A stretch of DNA of 64,000 bases from Qiania dongpingensis (GTDB lineage: Bacteria; Bacillota; Clostridia; Lachnospirales; Lachnospiraceae): NCBI RefSeq assembly GCF_014337195.1, contig NZ_CP060634.1, positions 496,001-560,000 on the forward strand, in the 5' to 3' direction. This document shows, in pieces, positions 8,471 to 15,017 of the stretch; the first letter of the stretch is position 1, and each line of letters begins with the position of its first letter. Position numbers and translations under genes: made by a program. The notes under the pieces are model-generated. The model made no database searches. It was not told the origin of the DNA and saw only the letters and a list, made by a program, of their open reading frames with translations.

Positions 8471-9543
8471 TATCTGGCCACCTCCATCATCTTAAGGAAT
8501 CTGTCAAACAGGTACGAGGAATCTCTCGGTCCGGGGCACGCCTCTGGATGGAACTGTACGGTAAATATATTTTTCCCGGTATAGGCGAGTCCTTCATTTG
8601 TCTTGTCATTGACGTTCACAAATGCGGGAACTGCTATCTTTTCATCCAGGGAGTCCGTATCCACCACATAGCCATGGTTCTGGGAAGAAATGTACACACG
8701 GCCAGTCTCCAGGTCCTTGACCGGATGATTGCCGCCTCTGTGCCCATATTTCATCTTATAAGTATCTCCGCCGGTAGCCAGTGCCATAAGCTGATGGCCC
8801 AGGCAGATGGCAAAAATCGGGACATCCGTTTCGTAAAGCTTTTTAAGCTCCGCGATGATCTCCGTACATTCCTTTGGATCTCCCGGACCGTTGGAGAGCA
8901 TGATACCGTCGGGAGCATCCGCCAGGATCTCCTCTGCCGCCGTGTATGCCGGATATACCGTCACCTGACAGCCCCGTTCATTCAGGGAACGGGCAATATT
9001 CTGCTTCGCGCCAAAGTCCATGAGCGCTACTCTATGGCCCTCGCCCGGCAGTACATATTTTTCTTGACATGTAACCTTCCTCACGACTCCAGACGGGGAA
9101 TAGGCCTTGATCTTCGGAAGGATTTCTTCCAATTTATAATCCTCGTCGGTGGTAATCATGCCGTTCATGGTTCCCTTCTCACGAAGGATCTTGGTAAGAG
9201 CTCTTGTATCGATTCCTGCAATACCGGGGATATCATAACTCTCTAAAAAATGCTGGATGCTGTCCTCACTTCTGAAATTACTGGGCATCCTGGAGAGCTC
9301 CCGCACAATATAACCGTCAGGCCAGGGCCTCACGGATTCCATATCTTCGTGGCAGATACCATAGTTTCCAATCAGGGGGTATGTCATAACTACTGCCTGT
9401 CCGGCATAAGAGGGGTCTGTAAGAACTTCCAGATAACCAGTCATTGATGTGTTGAAGACGATCTCGCTGATGACTTCCTTTGCCGAACCAATACTGGTCC
9501 CGGAAAAGACGGTCCCGTCTTCGAGTATTAGAAAAGCTCTCAT
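8470..9543 (-). CDS. carA: Carbamoyl phosphate synthase, small subunit
   Basis: A 357-aa glutaminase subunit that hydrolyses glutamine and channels ammonia to CarB. The N-terminal CPSase small-chain domain (residues 1-130, with the GYxEVLTDPSYAGQ block) is followed by a class I amidotransferase domain with the nucleophile loop FAICLGHQLMA and the catalytic HPE in VQFHPEACPGP. It starts at an ATG with AAAGGAAA upstream. It is the first gene of a carA-carB-CPBP operon driven by a clear promoter at 9624-9652. A perfect 23-base palindrome in the leader may regulate it. Confidence 0.97.
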   Translation of the reverse strand: MRAFLILEDGTVFSGTSIGSAKEVISEIVFNTSMTGYLEVLTDPSYAGQAVVMTYPLIGNYGICHEDMESVRPWPDGYIVRELSRMPSNFRSEDSIQHFLESYDIPGIAGIDTRALTKILREKGTMNGMITTDEDYKLEEILPKIKAYSPSGVVRKVTCQEKYVLPGEGHRVALMDFGAKQNIARSLNERGCQVTVYPAYTAAEEILADAPDGIMLSNGPGDPKECTEIIAELKKLYETDVPIFAICLGHQLMALATGGDTYKMKYGHRGGNHPVKDLETGRVYISSQNHGYVVDTDSLDEKIAVPAFVNVNDKTNEGLAYTGKNIFTVQFHPEACPGPRDSSYLFDRFLKMMEVAR

Positions 9544-9573
9544 TTATCCACCGTTTCCTTTCGTAGTTCCGCA

Positions 9574-9596
9574 AAATGCGCGGAATCCGCGCATTT
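9574..9596 (-). promoter_or_regulatory. Perfect palindrome in the carA leader
   Basis: An 11-base inverted repeat (AAATGCGCGGA and complement) with a single central base, about 20-45 bases after the probable transcription start of carA. In the minus direction it is followed by TTTTGC, so it could be a weak attenuator or an operator. No anti-terminator partner or PyrR-binding loop was recognised. Confidence 0.5.
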
Positions 9597-9623
9597 CATC
9601 TAACTTCAGCTCAAATTGTAAAG

Positions 9624-9652
9624 ATTTTACCACAATGCGACATACATTTCAA
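9624..9652 (-). promoter_or_regulatory. Sigma-A promoter of carAB
   Basis: TTGAAA, a 17-base spacer and TAAAAT on the minus strand, about 75 bases before carA. Confidence 0.75.
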
Positions 9653-9745
9653 CCTTTTTGGGTAAGGAATTTTCTTTTCATAAAATATCACTAATTTCAC
9701 TTTTCCATCATATATTAATACAAACAAAACTGCGGGGTATTTCCA

Positions 9746-11005
9746 TTGATTATAAAAGCCATGCAGAATGATACGCCGGACAGCGGGCAGCTGCTCATCC
9801 GTGTCAACTCTTCACTCAATAACTTCCCGATCAGCGGAGCCACAGTCAGCATCTCGGTCACCGGCGGAGACGGCCAGCCCCTGGAGCAGCTGGATACCGA
9901 TACCTCCGGTCAGACAGAGGAAATCACACTCAGAACGCCTCCCATCGATTACAGCATGGAGCCCGGCGGACCTCGTCCATACTCCGAATTCAACATAACG
10001 GTCTCCGCTCCCGGTTATGAACCCCAGGTGGTAGACGGCACAGAAGTGCTTCCGGAGAGCACAGCCCTTCAAACGATACGGCTCCGGCCTCTTTCTGATA
10101 ACGAAGGAGTCCCTTCGCCTATCATCATTCCTGATCATACGCTCTATGGGGAATATCCTCCAAAGATCGCGGAGCCGGAAGTCAAACCCATTGCAGAAAC
10201 CGGAAACATCGTCCTGAGCCGTGTAGTAGTTCCAGAGACCATCGTCGTTCACGACGGTACCATAAGCAATACCTCAGCTCCAAACTATTATGTACCTTAT
10301 AAAGATTATATCAAAAATGTGGCTTCCAGCGAAATCTATGCCAACTGGCCGGAATCCACCATAACAGCCAACGTCCTGGCCATCATGTCCTTTACCATGA
10401 ACCGGGTCTATACGGAATGGTACCGTAACAAAGGTTACGATTTCACCATTACATCTTCTACTGCTTATGACCACAAATGGATCTATGGCCGGAATTATTT
10501 TGAGAGCATTTCTGTCATTGTTGACGACATCTTCACCAACTATCTCTCAAGGCCGGATGTGAAGCAGCCAATCCTCACTCAGTACTGCGACGGCCAGCGT
10601 GTAACCTGTCCGGAATGGATGTCACAGTGGGGTTCCAGAAGTCTCGGTGAACAAGGCTATTCACCGATAGAGATCCTGCGCTACTATTATGGTCAGGATA
10701 TGTACATCAATACAGCGGAGCAGATCTCCGGGATTCCCTCATCCTGGCCCGGTTCAGATCTTACCATCGGATCTACCGGTCCTAAGGTACAGCAGCTTCA
10801 GGAGCAGTTAAACAGCATTGCCAGCATCTACTCTGCGATTCCGTCCATCACTCCTGACGGGATCTATGGAGAGTCCACAAAAAATGCCGTAGAAGCGTTT
10901 CAGAATGTGTTTGGGCTCCCCCAGACGGGCGTAGTCGATTTCCGAACCTGGTATAAGGTGTCCGAAATCTATGTGGGCATTTCAAGGATTGCGGAATTAA
11001 ACTGA
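9746..11005 (+). CDS. SpoIID-like protein with peptidoglycan-binding domain
   Basis: A 419-aa protein in three parts. Residues 10-120 look like a carboxypeptidase-regulatory/Ig-like beta sandwich. The middle (about 190-325) resembles the SpoIID amidase-enhancer fold, with AYDHKWIYGRNY and the QWGSRSLGEQGYSPIEILRYYYG block. The C-terminus (about 340-415) is a PG_binding_1 domain (GSTGPKVQQLQEQLN, PDGIYGESTKNAVEAFQ). It probably binds or remodels peptidoglycan. No signal peptide is visible, so either export is unusual or it works in the mother cell. The start is a TTG preceded by GCGGGG; an ATG at 9761 is possible. It faces the amidase gene that follows. Confidence 0.65.
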   Translation: MIIKAMQNDTPDSGQLLIRVNSSLNNFPISGATVSISVTGGDGQPLEQLDTDTSGQTEEITLRTPPIDYSMEPGGPRPYSEFNITVSAPGYEPQVVDGTEVLPESTALQTIRLRPLSDNEGVPSPIIIPDHTLYGEYPPKIAEPEVKPIAETGNIVLSRVVVPETIVVHDGTISNTSAPNYYVPYKDYIKNVASSEIYANWPESTITANVLAIMSFTMNRVYTEWYRNKGYDFTITSSTAYDHKWIYGRNYFESISVIVDDIFTNYLSRPDVKQPILTQYCDGQRVTCPEWMSQWGSRSLGEQGYSPIEILRYYYGQDMYINTAEQISGIPSSWPGSDLTIGSTGPKVQQLQEQLNSIASIYSAIPSITPDGIYGESTKNAVEAFQNVFGLPQTGVVDFRTWYKVSEIYVGISRIAELN

Positions 11006-11030
11006 CCACATTTAAAAAGGACAGACAAAC

Positions 11031-11054
11031 AGGGGACGATTTCATATCGTCCCC
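11031..11054. terminator. Inverted repeat between convergent genes
   Basis: GGGGACGAT with its complement around a five-base loop. There is no good T-run on either side, so its role as terminator for the converging genes is only likely. Confidence 0.4.
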
Positions 11055-11080
11055 CATTCGCTGTTCCCTTTTATTTTTCT

Positions 11081-12112
11081 CTAGGCCTTCTTGATATAAT
11101 CTTTGCTGACCCAGCCCGTATATTTGTTCTCTATTCTGATCTGATACCAGCCGCCGTTTTCTCCTGTAACCTCCACTTCATTTCCCTCTCCAAGTTTCGG
11201 CCAGGCTTCCAGCAGCCCGTAGCTGGTGCCGGGACCAGTTCTCACATTCAGACGGGAGCTTCCAAGACCCGAAGCTTTTCCCACCCATACGGTATAACCG
11301 TTCTGTCCATTGGAAGATTGACGTTCCGTAATTAAGAGATAATAGGAATTGACATAACCCTTTGCACCCTGGATGTTGATTTTCACCCATCCATTGCTAT
11401 ACTTATCTAAAACATCTACTTCATTTCCCTCTGCCAGCTCCGGCCAGGCTGCCAGCTTCGGATACTCTGCGCCCGGGCCTGTACGGACATTCAAGGTGTC
11501 TCCCGCTTTCAGATTTGTTACCTGTCCGTGGGCCCACGGCTCATACGTCTTTACTACAGTCACATCTCCTGAGACCGGATCGGAGTCTTCGCCGCCCGAC
11601 AGTTTCTTCTGCACATCGGAGCGGAAATCATCCATAGTCTTTCCAAAACGTCTGAAATAAGGAGCCGGATCGTCATGGTCAGAAGCAAAGCCTTTTTCAT
11701 GGGCTTCATAATGACCCACGATCTTATCCGGAGTCAGACCATAAGTCCTGCAAAGCTCTGCATAATGATTGACTGCATTCTTCCAGACCTTCTGAAATTC
11801 CGCGGCACTGTCCAGTTCACAAAGTTCATATCCGATACAGTTCCTGTTGCCCCAAGTAGTCCCTATCTGCCAGCAGGCCAGAGAATAAGGCGCAAAATTA
11901 TAGACCCCCGTATCATCGATGAATCCATGGACCAATTTTTCCACTCCTGGCTTGTTCCAGCGTTTGAACCAGTTATTGGAACCATTTACCGCCCGAATGA
12001 CAGCCGGGTAGACAGAAGGACTGTGAACGATCAGATATTTCACACCTTCCAGTCTGGTTCCTTCTATATAACAGTCATTTCTGACACAATAGCTGTTTGT
12101 CACATTGCTCAT
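11081..12112 (-). CDS. N-acetylmuramoyl-L-alanine amidase with two SH3 domains
   Basis: A 343-aa endolysin-like protein. Residues 1-170 are an amidase-2/PGRP domain (LIVHSPSVYP with the zinc histidine, HGFIDDTGVY, GHYEAHEKGFASDHDDP with the second ligands). Two bacterial SH3 repeats follow, each with LNVRTGPG...GWxxI...GWVSKDYI. It cuts the bond between muramic acid and the stem peptide. The ATG at 12112 has GAGGTG at good distance; a near ATG two codons earlier is too close. It is followed upstream by a holin gene 18 bases away, forming a phage lysis pair. It is roughly two-thirds identical over the catalytic domain to the amidase at 59.3 kb, so the two are paralogues. Confidence 0.92.
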   Translation of the reverse strand: MSNVTNSYCVRNDCYIEGTRLEGVKYLIVHSPSVYPAVIRAVNGSNNWFKRWNKPGVEKLVHGFIDDTGVYNFAPYSLACWQIGTTWGNRNCIGYELCELDSAAEFQKVWKNAVNHYAELCRTYGLTPDKIVGHYEAHEKGFASDHDDPAPYFRRFGKTMDDFRSDVQKKLSGGEDSDPVSGDVTVVKTYEPWAHGQVTNLKAGDTLNVRTGPGAEYPKLAAWPELAEGNEVDVLDKYSNGWVKINIQGAKGYVNSYYLLITERQSSNGQNGYTVWVGKASGLGSSRLNVRTGPGTSYGLLEAWPKLGEGNEVEVTGENGGWYQIRIENKYTGWVSKDYIKKA

Positions 12113-12129
12113 AACCATTCACCTCTTTT

Positions 12130-12465
12130 TTATTTGCCGGCATCCGAACCGCCATCTTCCGCTGTTATCTGTCCGGAAACATCATCCTTTTTTCCGCAGT
12201 CCTGCTTTTTCGACATTTGCTTATATATCTGATGGCTTCCCGTCGCAGCCAGTCCAGAGACGATCCCTACGGCAATCGCCGAAATATAGTCGTCCGCCGG
12301 ATAGTTCGGCATAAAACGCATGCCGACCGCTCCCAATATCCCGCCAGTCAGACCACATATGACTGGAATCCATTTATTGTCAAGAGTCGTAGCCCTCACT
12401 GCCATTGCTGCCAGATAGCAGATGACCGTGATTCCCACCACATTGCCAATTGTCCCAAAATCCAT
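12130..12465 (-). CDS. Phage holin (Hol44/holin V-like)
   Basis: A 111-aa membrane protein with three hydrophobic segments and the conserved DNKWIP motif between the first and second. The SGLAATGSHQIYKQ block before the charged C-terminus is shared with the holin at 40.2 kb, so the two are paralogues. Such holins open the membrane to release endolysin; the amidase gene lies 18 bases downstream. The ATG at 12465 follows GGAAGG by seven bases. The C-terminal tail is acidic and lysine-rich. Confidence 0.85.
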   Translation of the reverse strand: MDFGTIGNVVGITVICYLAAMAVRATTLDNKWIPVICGLTGGILGAVGMRFMPNYPADDYISAIAVGIVSGLAATGSHQIYKQMSKKQDCGKKDDVSGQITAEDGGSDAGK

Positions 12466-12578
12466 GGTTTTCCTTCCTTTCTTCATTTCTTTAAGCCTTA
12501 GTGCAAACTGACAGAAAAAACTCTGTCTATCTAAAATATGCGGGGGCAGAGGAAAGGTGTGAAGCCTTCCTTTTCTCT

Positions 12579-12905
12579 TTACCTCTCCTTATCCAGATGA
12601 TGAAAAAACAGTCTTCTGTATCCATAGAAATCGTTTCGGCTCACGGGAACGTTCCCCAGATATTCGTATGGCCAGCCGGTAGCTACACATTTTAAGATAT
12701 AGGGGGAAAGCGTTTCGTCTGTCTGCTTTGCCGCCTGCTCGATCAGCTCACAGTCTCTTATGGAGTTCTCCTTTTGTGCCGCTTGTTTTTTCAGCCGGAC
12801 ATTCTTCTTTTTTTCCTCATATTGAAGGCAAAAGTGCTTCAGCTCCAGATATCGTTCCTTTGAAATCCCATAATCTTCATAAGACATGCCTCTTAATGAT
12901 TTCAT
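12579..12905 (-). CDS. Small phage-associated protein
   Basis: A 108-aa protein. The pattern ERYLELKHFCLQYEEKK, then DCELIEQAAKQTDETLSPYILKCVATG, then YEYL...DFYGYRRLFFHHLDK is familiar from small proteins encoded in prophages of Clostridia, usually near the end of the early region, but their function is unknown. It is all-helical and basic. It sits upstream of the holin-amidase pair in the same direction, so these three genes look like the remains of one phage operon. The ATG is preceded by GGAGGAAAAG at normal distance. Confidence 0.65.
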   Translation of the reverse strand: MKSLRGMSYEDYGISKERYLELKHFCLQYEEKKKNVRLKKQAAQKENSIRDCELIEQAAKQTDETLSPYILKCVATGWPYEYLGNVPVSRNDFYGYRRLFFHHLDKER

Positions 12906-12982
12906 CGTCTTTTCCTCCCGACATTTTTTTCAATTTTCTTCTTTACTTTTTTTTAGTTTGTGATACAATGAAATAGTTGCAT

Positions 12983-13055
12983 GGGGCATTAGCGCAGCTG
13001 GGAGCGCGCAACATTCGCATTGTTGAGGCCACGGGTTCGAATCCCGTATGCTCCA
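12983..13055 (+). tRNA. tRNA-Ala (CGC)
   Basis: Acceptor GGGGCAT pairs with ATGCTCC, anticodon stem CAACA/TGTTG, loop TTCGCAT giving anticodon CGC, and T-arm ACGGG-TTCGAAT-CCCGT. CCA is not encoded. It lies within phage-derived sequence but points the opposite way from the holin-amidase genes. Confidence 0.88.
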
Positions 13056-13060
13056 TTTTT

Positions 13061-13091
13061 ATGTCATGGATGAATATCCATGGCATTTTTA
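13061..13091 (+). terminator. Terminator after tRNA-Ala
   Basis: A 10-bp stem (ATGTCATGGA/TCCATGGCAT, one G-T pair) with a six-base loop and a T-run. Confidence 0.8.
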
Positions 13092-13137
13092 TTTTGCACT
13101 ATTTTTCCCCCCTGTCATATCCTAAAACAAAAAGGAT

Positions 13138-13392
13138 ATGATCATTATGTTCTTTCCTCCGCCCAATCGTCCCGGCAGGCCTTGTCCTCCGTGCAGACCT
13201 TGCCCCCCGTCCAGACCTTGCCCTCCGCCCAGACCCTGCCCTCCGTGCAGACCTTGTCCGCCCTGCCCGCCGCCCGGAAGACCTCCTGTAGGTCCGCCGC
13301 CCGGAAGACCCCCTATGGGACCGCCTCCTGGAAGGCCTCCCATGGGACCTGGTCCGGTAAGGCCGCCCTGGCCGGAACCCAGGGATCTCTGA
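13138..13392 (+). CDS. Cysteine- and proline-rich small protein
   Basis: An 84-aa low-complexity protein. Residues 9-48 are repeats of the form RPCPPC/RPCPPS with about ten cysteines; residues 48-75 are PPGRPPMGP repeats. This composition resembles small spore-coat or exosporium-type proteins, or a metal-binding peptide, but no family is recognised. A proper terminator lies seven bases after the stop, which supports this strand over the glycine-rich frame on the other strand. The start is either the ATG at 13138 or the one at 13147; AAAAAGGA precedes both. Confidence 0.55.
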   Translation: MIIMFFPPPNRPGRPCPPCRPCPPSRPCPPPRPCPPCRPCPPCPPPGRPPVGPPPGRPPMGPPPGRPPMGPGPVRPPWPEPRDL

Positions 13393-13398
13393 TATATA

Positions 13399-13424
13399 GG
13401 GACCGGATCACCGGTCCCCTTTTT
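13399..13424 (+). terminator. Rho-independent terminator
   Basis: GGGACCGG and its complement around ATCA, followed by CTTTTT. It ends the Cys/Pro-rich gene. Confidence 0.85.
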
Positions 13425-13575
13425 ATACGATAGGAAGGTCCATTTCAGAATCCGGACTGACTTCTACCTTTCCCACTTCTCCATCAGATAATATAATCTC
13501 AAGACCCAATACCTCATAAAAAATCTCTGCTGTATGAGCTGTCATTATATTATAGAACTCTTCTTTAATTTCCAT
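13423..13575 (-). CDS. Small acidic 50-aa protein next to a LexA-like box
   Basis: A 50-aa protein starting MEIKEEFYNIMTAHTAEI and ending SEMDLPIV. It has an excellent ribosome site (AGGAG eight bases before the ATG at 13575). It is acidic, with no membrane segment and no recognised family. The promoter 90 bases upstream (13671-13699) carries a near-consensus SOS box in its spacer, so I infer DNA-damage induction. The neighbours on this side are a Cro-like gene upstream and, opposite, a Cys/Pro-rich gene. Size and position fit a small regulator of a phage-like switch, but the function is not known. Confidence 0.6.
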   Translation of the reverse strand: MEIKEEFYNIMTAHTAEIFYEVLGLEIILSDGEVGKVEVSPDSEMDLPIV

Positions 13576-13638
13576 CTTATCCGCTCCTTTTTTTATTCTT
13601 TAAAACCATACAATACAGCTAATCTCCTGAAAATCCCA

Positions 13639-13667
13639 TTGACAGCAATCCGCTCATCGTCTATAAT
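13639..13667 (+). promoter_or_regulatory. Strong sigma-A promoter facing the switch region
   Basis: TTGACA, a 17-base spacer and TATAAT. Its transcript would begin just before the LexA-like box and run antisense to the Cro-like gene at 13696-13896, possibly as far as the repressor gene. No coding region fits it directly. Confidence 0.5.
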
Positions 13668-13670
13668 AAT

Positions 13671-13699
13671 AGTATATCGAATATATGTTCGATTATCAT
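13671..13699 (-). promoter_or_regulatory. Promoter of the 50-aa gene
   Basis: ATGATA, a 17-base spacer and TATACT on the minus strand. The spacer contains the LexA-like box. Confidence 0.5.
13678..13691. promoter_or_regulatory. LexA (SOS) box, near consensus
   Basis: CGAATATATGTTCG differs from the Gram-positive SOS consensus CGAAC-N4-GTTCG by one base. It is the core of a longer inverted repeat (ATCGAA/TTCGAT). It overlaps the spacer of the leftward promoter and the start region of the rightward one, so LexA binding would block both. Confidence 0.65.
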
Positions 13700-13896
13700 T
13701 GCTCAGACCGGAACAAACATTCCATTTTCATATCCTGAAAGAATGTCTTCTGGATCTGCTCGGCTTCTTCTATGGAGAAGCCGCCGCAGTCGATTTTATA
13801 CGCCAGATTCTTTTGGGATATGCCCGTGGATTCGGATATATCCTTTATGGATATGTTCTTCTCTGTCATGGCAGCTTTTAAATGTGGATATGACAT
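13696..13896 (-). CDS. Cro-like HTH protein
   Basis: A 66-aa protein made almost only of a helix-turn-helix: KAAMTEKNISIKDISESTGISQKNLAYKIDCGGFSIEEAEQI is typical of short phage Cro/XRE regulators. It diverges from the repressor gene at 14054, with operator-like repeats between them. The ATG at 13896 has a GGGGG ribosome site nine bases upstream; longer starts overlap that site. Together with the repressor and the ImmA protease it forms a lysogeny-type switch. Confidence 0.8.
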   Translation of the reverse strand: MSYPHLKAAMTEKNISIKDISESTGISQKNLAYKIDCGGFSIEEAEQIQKTFFQDMKMECLFRSEQ

Positions 13897-13915
13897 AAAA
13901 ACCATCCCCCTTCTA

Positions 13916-13991
13916 CGCAACTGCGTTGTTTATATCTCATATAATATACTCTTCTAAGTATATTGTCAAGGCTTTTATTACGCAATTGCAT
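13916..13991. repeat. Operator-like repeats of the switch
   Basis: ACGCAACTGCGT at 13916-13927 and ACGCAATTGCAT at 13980-13991 are two related palindromes flanking the Cro-like promoter. They are likely binding sites for one or both HTH proteins. Confidence 0.55.
13941..13969 (-). promoter_or_regulatory. Promoter of the Cro-like gene
   Basis: TTGACA, a 17-base spacer and TATTAT on the minus strand, between the two operator-like palindromes. Confidence 0.75.
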
Positions 13992-14001
13992 ATTTTTCCC
14001 A

Positions 14002-14030
14002 TTTACTTTCCTGCCCGATTATGTTAAAAT
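14002..14030 (+). promoter_or_regulatory. Promoter of the repressor-ImmA pair
   Basis: TTTACT, a 17-base spacer and TAAAAT. The downstream ATG is at 14054. Confidence 0.6.
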
Positions 14031-14053
14031 TGGATAGGAAAGGGGGTGAAAAT

Positions 14054-14377
14054 ATGGGAATCGGATCCAGACTGAGTGAATTGATGAGACACAGGGGCAC
14101 CAATGCAAACGAACTGGCTCAGAAAATCGGCGTCGCGCCTACGACTATCTATTCCATGATAAAAAGAGACAGCAAAAAGGCCGATATAGAAGTGCTGATA
14201 AAAATTGCGCGGGAGCTGCAGGTCGACGCAGAATATTTCTGCAACGGCACCCCCTCTGCTTCTGCTCCAGCCGCTCCGTCTTATGAAGACATGGAGGAGC
14301 TGATCGCGCGGAACGGAAAAAATCTGTCTGCTGAGGAAAAAATAAAGCTGATCAAGCTTTTGTCAGAATTGGAATAA
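14054..14377 (+). CDS. XRE-family repressor
   Basis: A 107-aa regulator. The N-terminal 65 residues are a canonical HTH_3 domain (LSELMRHRGTNANELAQKIGVAPTTIYSMIKRDSKKADIEVLIKIARELQV). An Ala/Pro-rich linker and a short helical C-terminus follow. The ribosome site AAGGGGGTG is ideal for the ATG at 14054. The gene is followed after 17 bases by an ImmA/IrrE-type protease. In ICEBs1 and many prophages such a protease cleaves its neighbouring repressor, so this is the likely master repressor of the local phage-like module. The target operators are probably the ACGCAA palindromes just upstream. Confidence 0.85.
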   Translation: MGIGSRLSELMRHRGTNANELAQKIGVAPTTIYSMIKRDSKKADIEVLIKIARELQVDAEYFCNGTPSASAPAAPSYEDMEELIARNGKNLSAEEKIKLIKLLSELE

Positions 14378-14394
14378 AGATTTGGGATGATGAT

Positions 14395-15009
14395 ATGGAA
14401 TATGATCTGATCGAACAAAAAATCCTGGAAACTTATCGTACCCTAAATATCTGCAGCTTCCCTATAGACTGCTTTGAGGTGCTGAAAAAATATGGCTTCC
14501 GGATCTGCTCCTATCAAGACATGGGGCGAAAGAATCCGGAGCTTTATCAAATGGCTCTCAGGTATTCGGAAGATGCCTTTCGTTTTAAAAAACGTATCTT
14601 CTATAACCAGGATGTTCCCGACAGGCGAATCCGTTTTTCTCTCGCCCATGAATTCGCACACTGCGTCTTAAACCATCGGGGTGAAAATCCAAAACAGGAA
14701 CTGGAGGCAAATTGTTTCGCCGGACGTTTCCTGGCCCCCGCCATGGCCATTCACTATACTCACTGCCGAAATGCAAGAGACGTATCCAACGTTTTTGATA
14801 TCTCCCTGGAAGCCGCCGGATATGCATACCGGAATTATCAGTCATGGATACGTACTGCCGCCCGAAGAATGAGCGCTTACGACAAAGCCATGTACGAGCA
14901 TTTTTATGACACGAAGAAAAAGAAATTTATCTGCCGCAGATCTTCTTCTTTTCCCTGGGGCGAAGAATTCTCTTTGGAAAACCATATGGTCCTGGGTGAG
15001 GACGTATGA
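14395..15009 (+). CDS. ImmA/IrrE-family metallopeptidase
   Basis: A 204-aa protein of the DUF955/ImmA family. The zinc motif HEFAH is at residues 85-89, with a third acidic ligand in QELEANCFAG at 101-110. The C-terminal part is helical. These proteases relieve repression by cleaving the partner XRE repressor, here encoded directly upstream in the same operon. The stop codon is eight bases from the convergent phoR gene, so the phage-like module ends here. Confidence 0.88.
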   Translation: MEYDLIEQKILETYRTLNICSFPIDCFEVLKKYGFRICSYQDMGRKNPELYQMALRYSEDAFRFKKRIFYNQDVPDRRIRFSLAHEFAHCVLNHRGENPKQELEANCFAGRFLAPAMAIHYTHCRNARDVSNVFDISLEAAGYAYRNYQSWIRTAARRMSAYDKAMYEHFYDTKKKKFICRRSSSFPWGEEFSLENHMVLGEDV

Positions 15010-15017
15010 CGCCTTTG

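Noticed and set aside
13122..13343. Glycine-rich frame on the minus strand opposite the Cys/Pro-rich gene
   Set aside because: Terminator and ribosome site fit the plus-strand frame; the glycine-rich frame is its complement.
13622..13644. A fifth copy of the repeated 17-bp motif
   Set aside because: It shares TCCTGAAAATC and the eight-base spacing to TTGACA, but the TTATACGT half is absent, so chance cannot be excluded.
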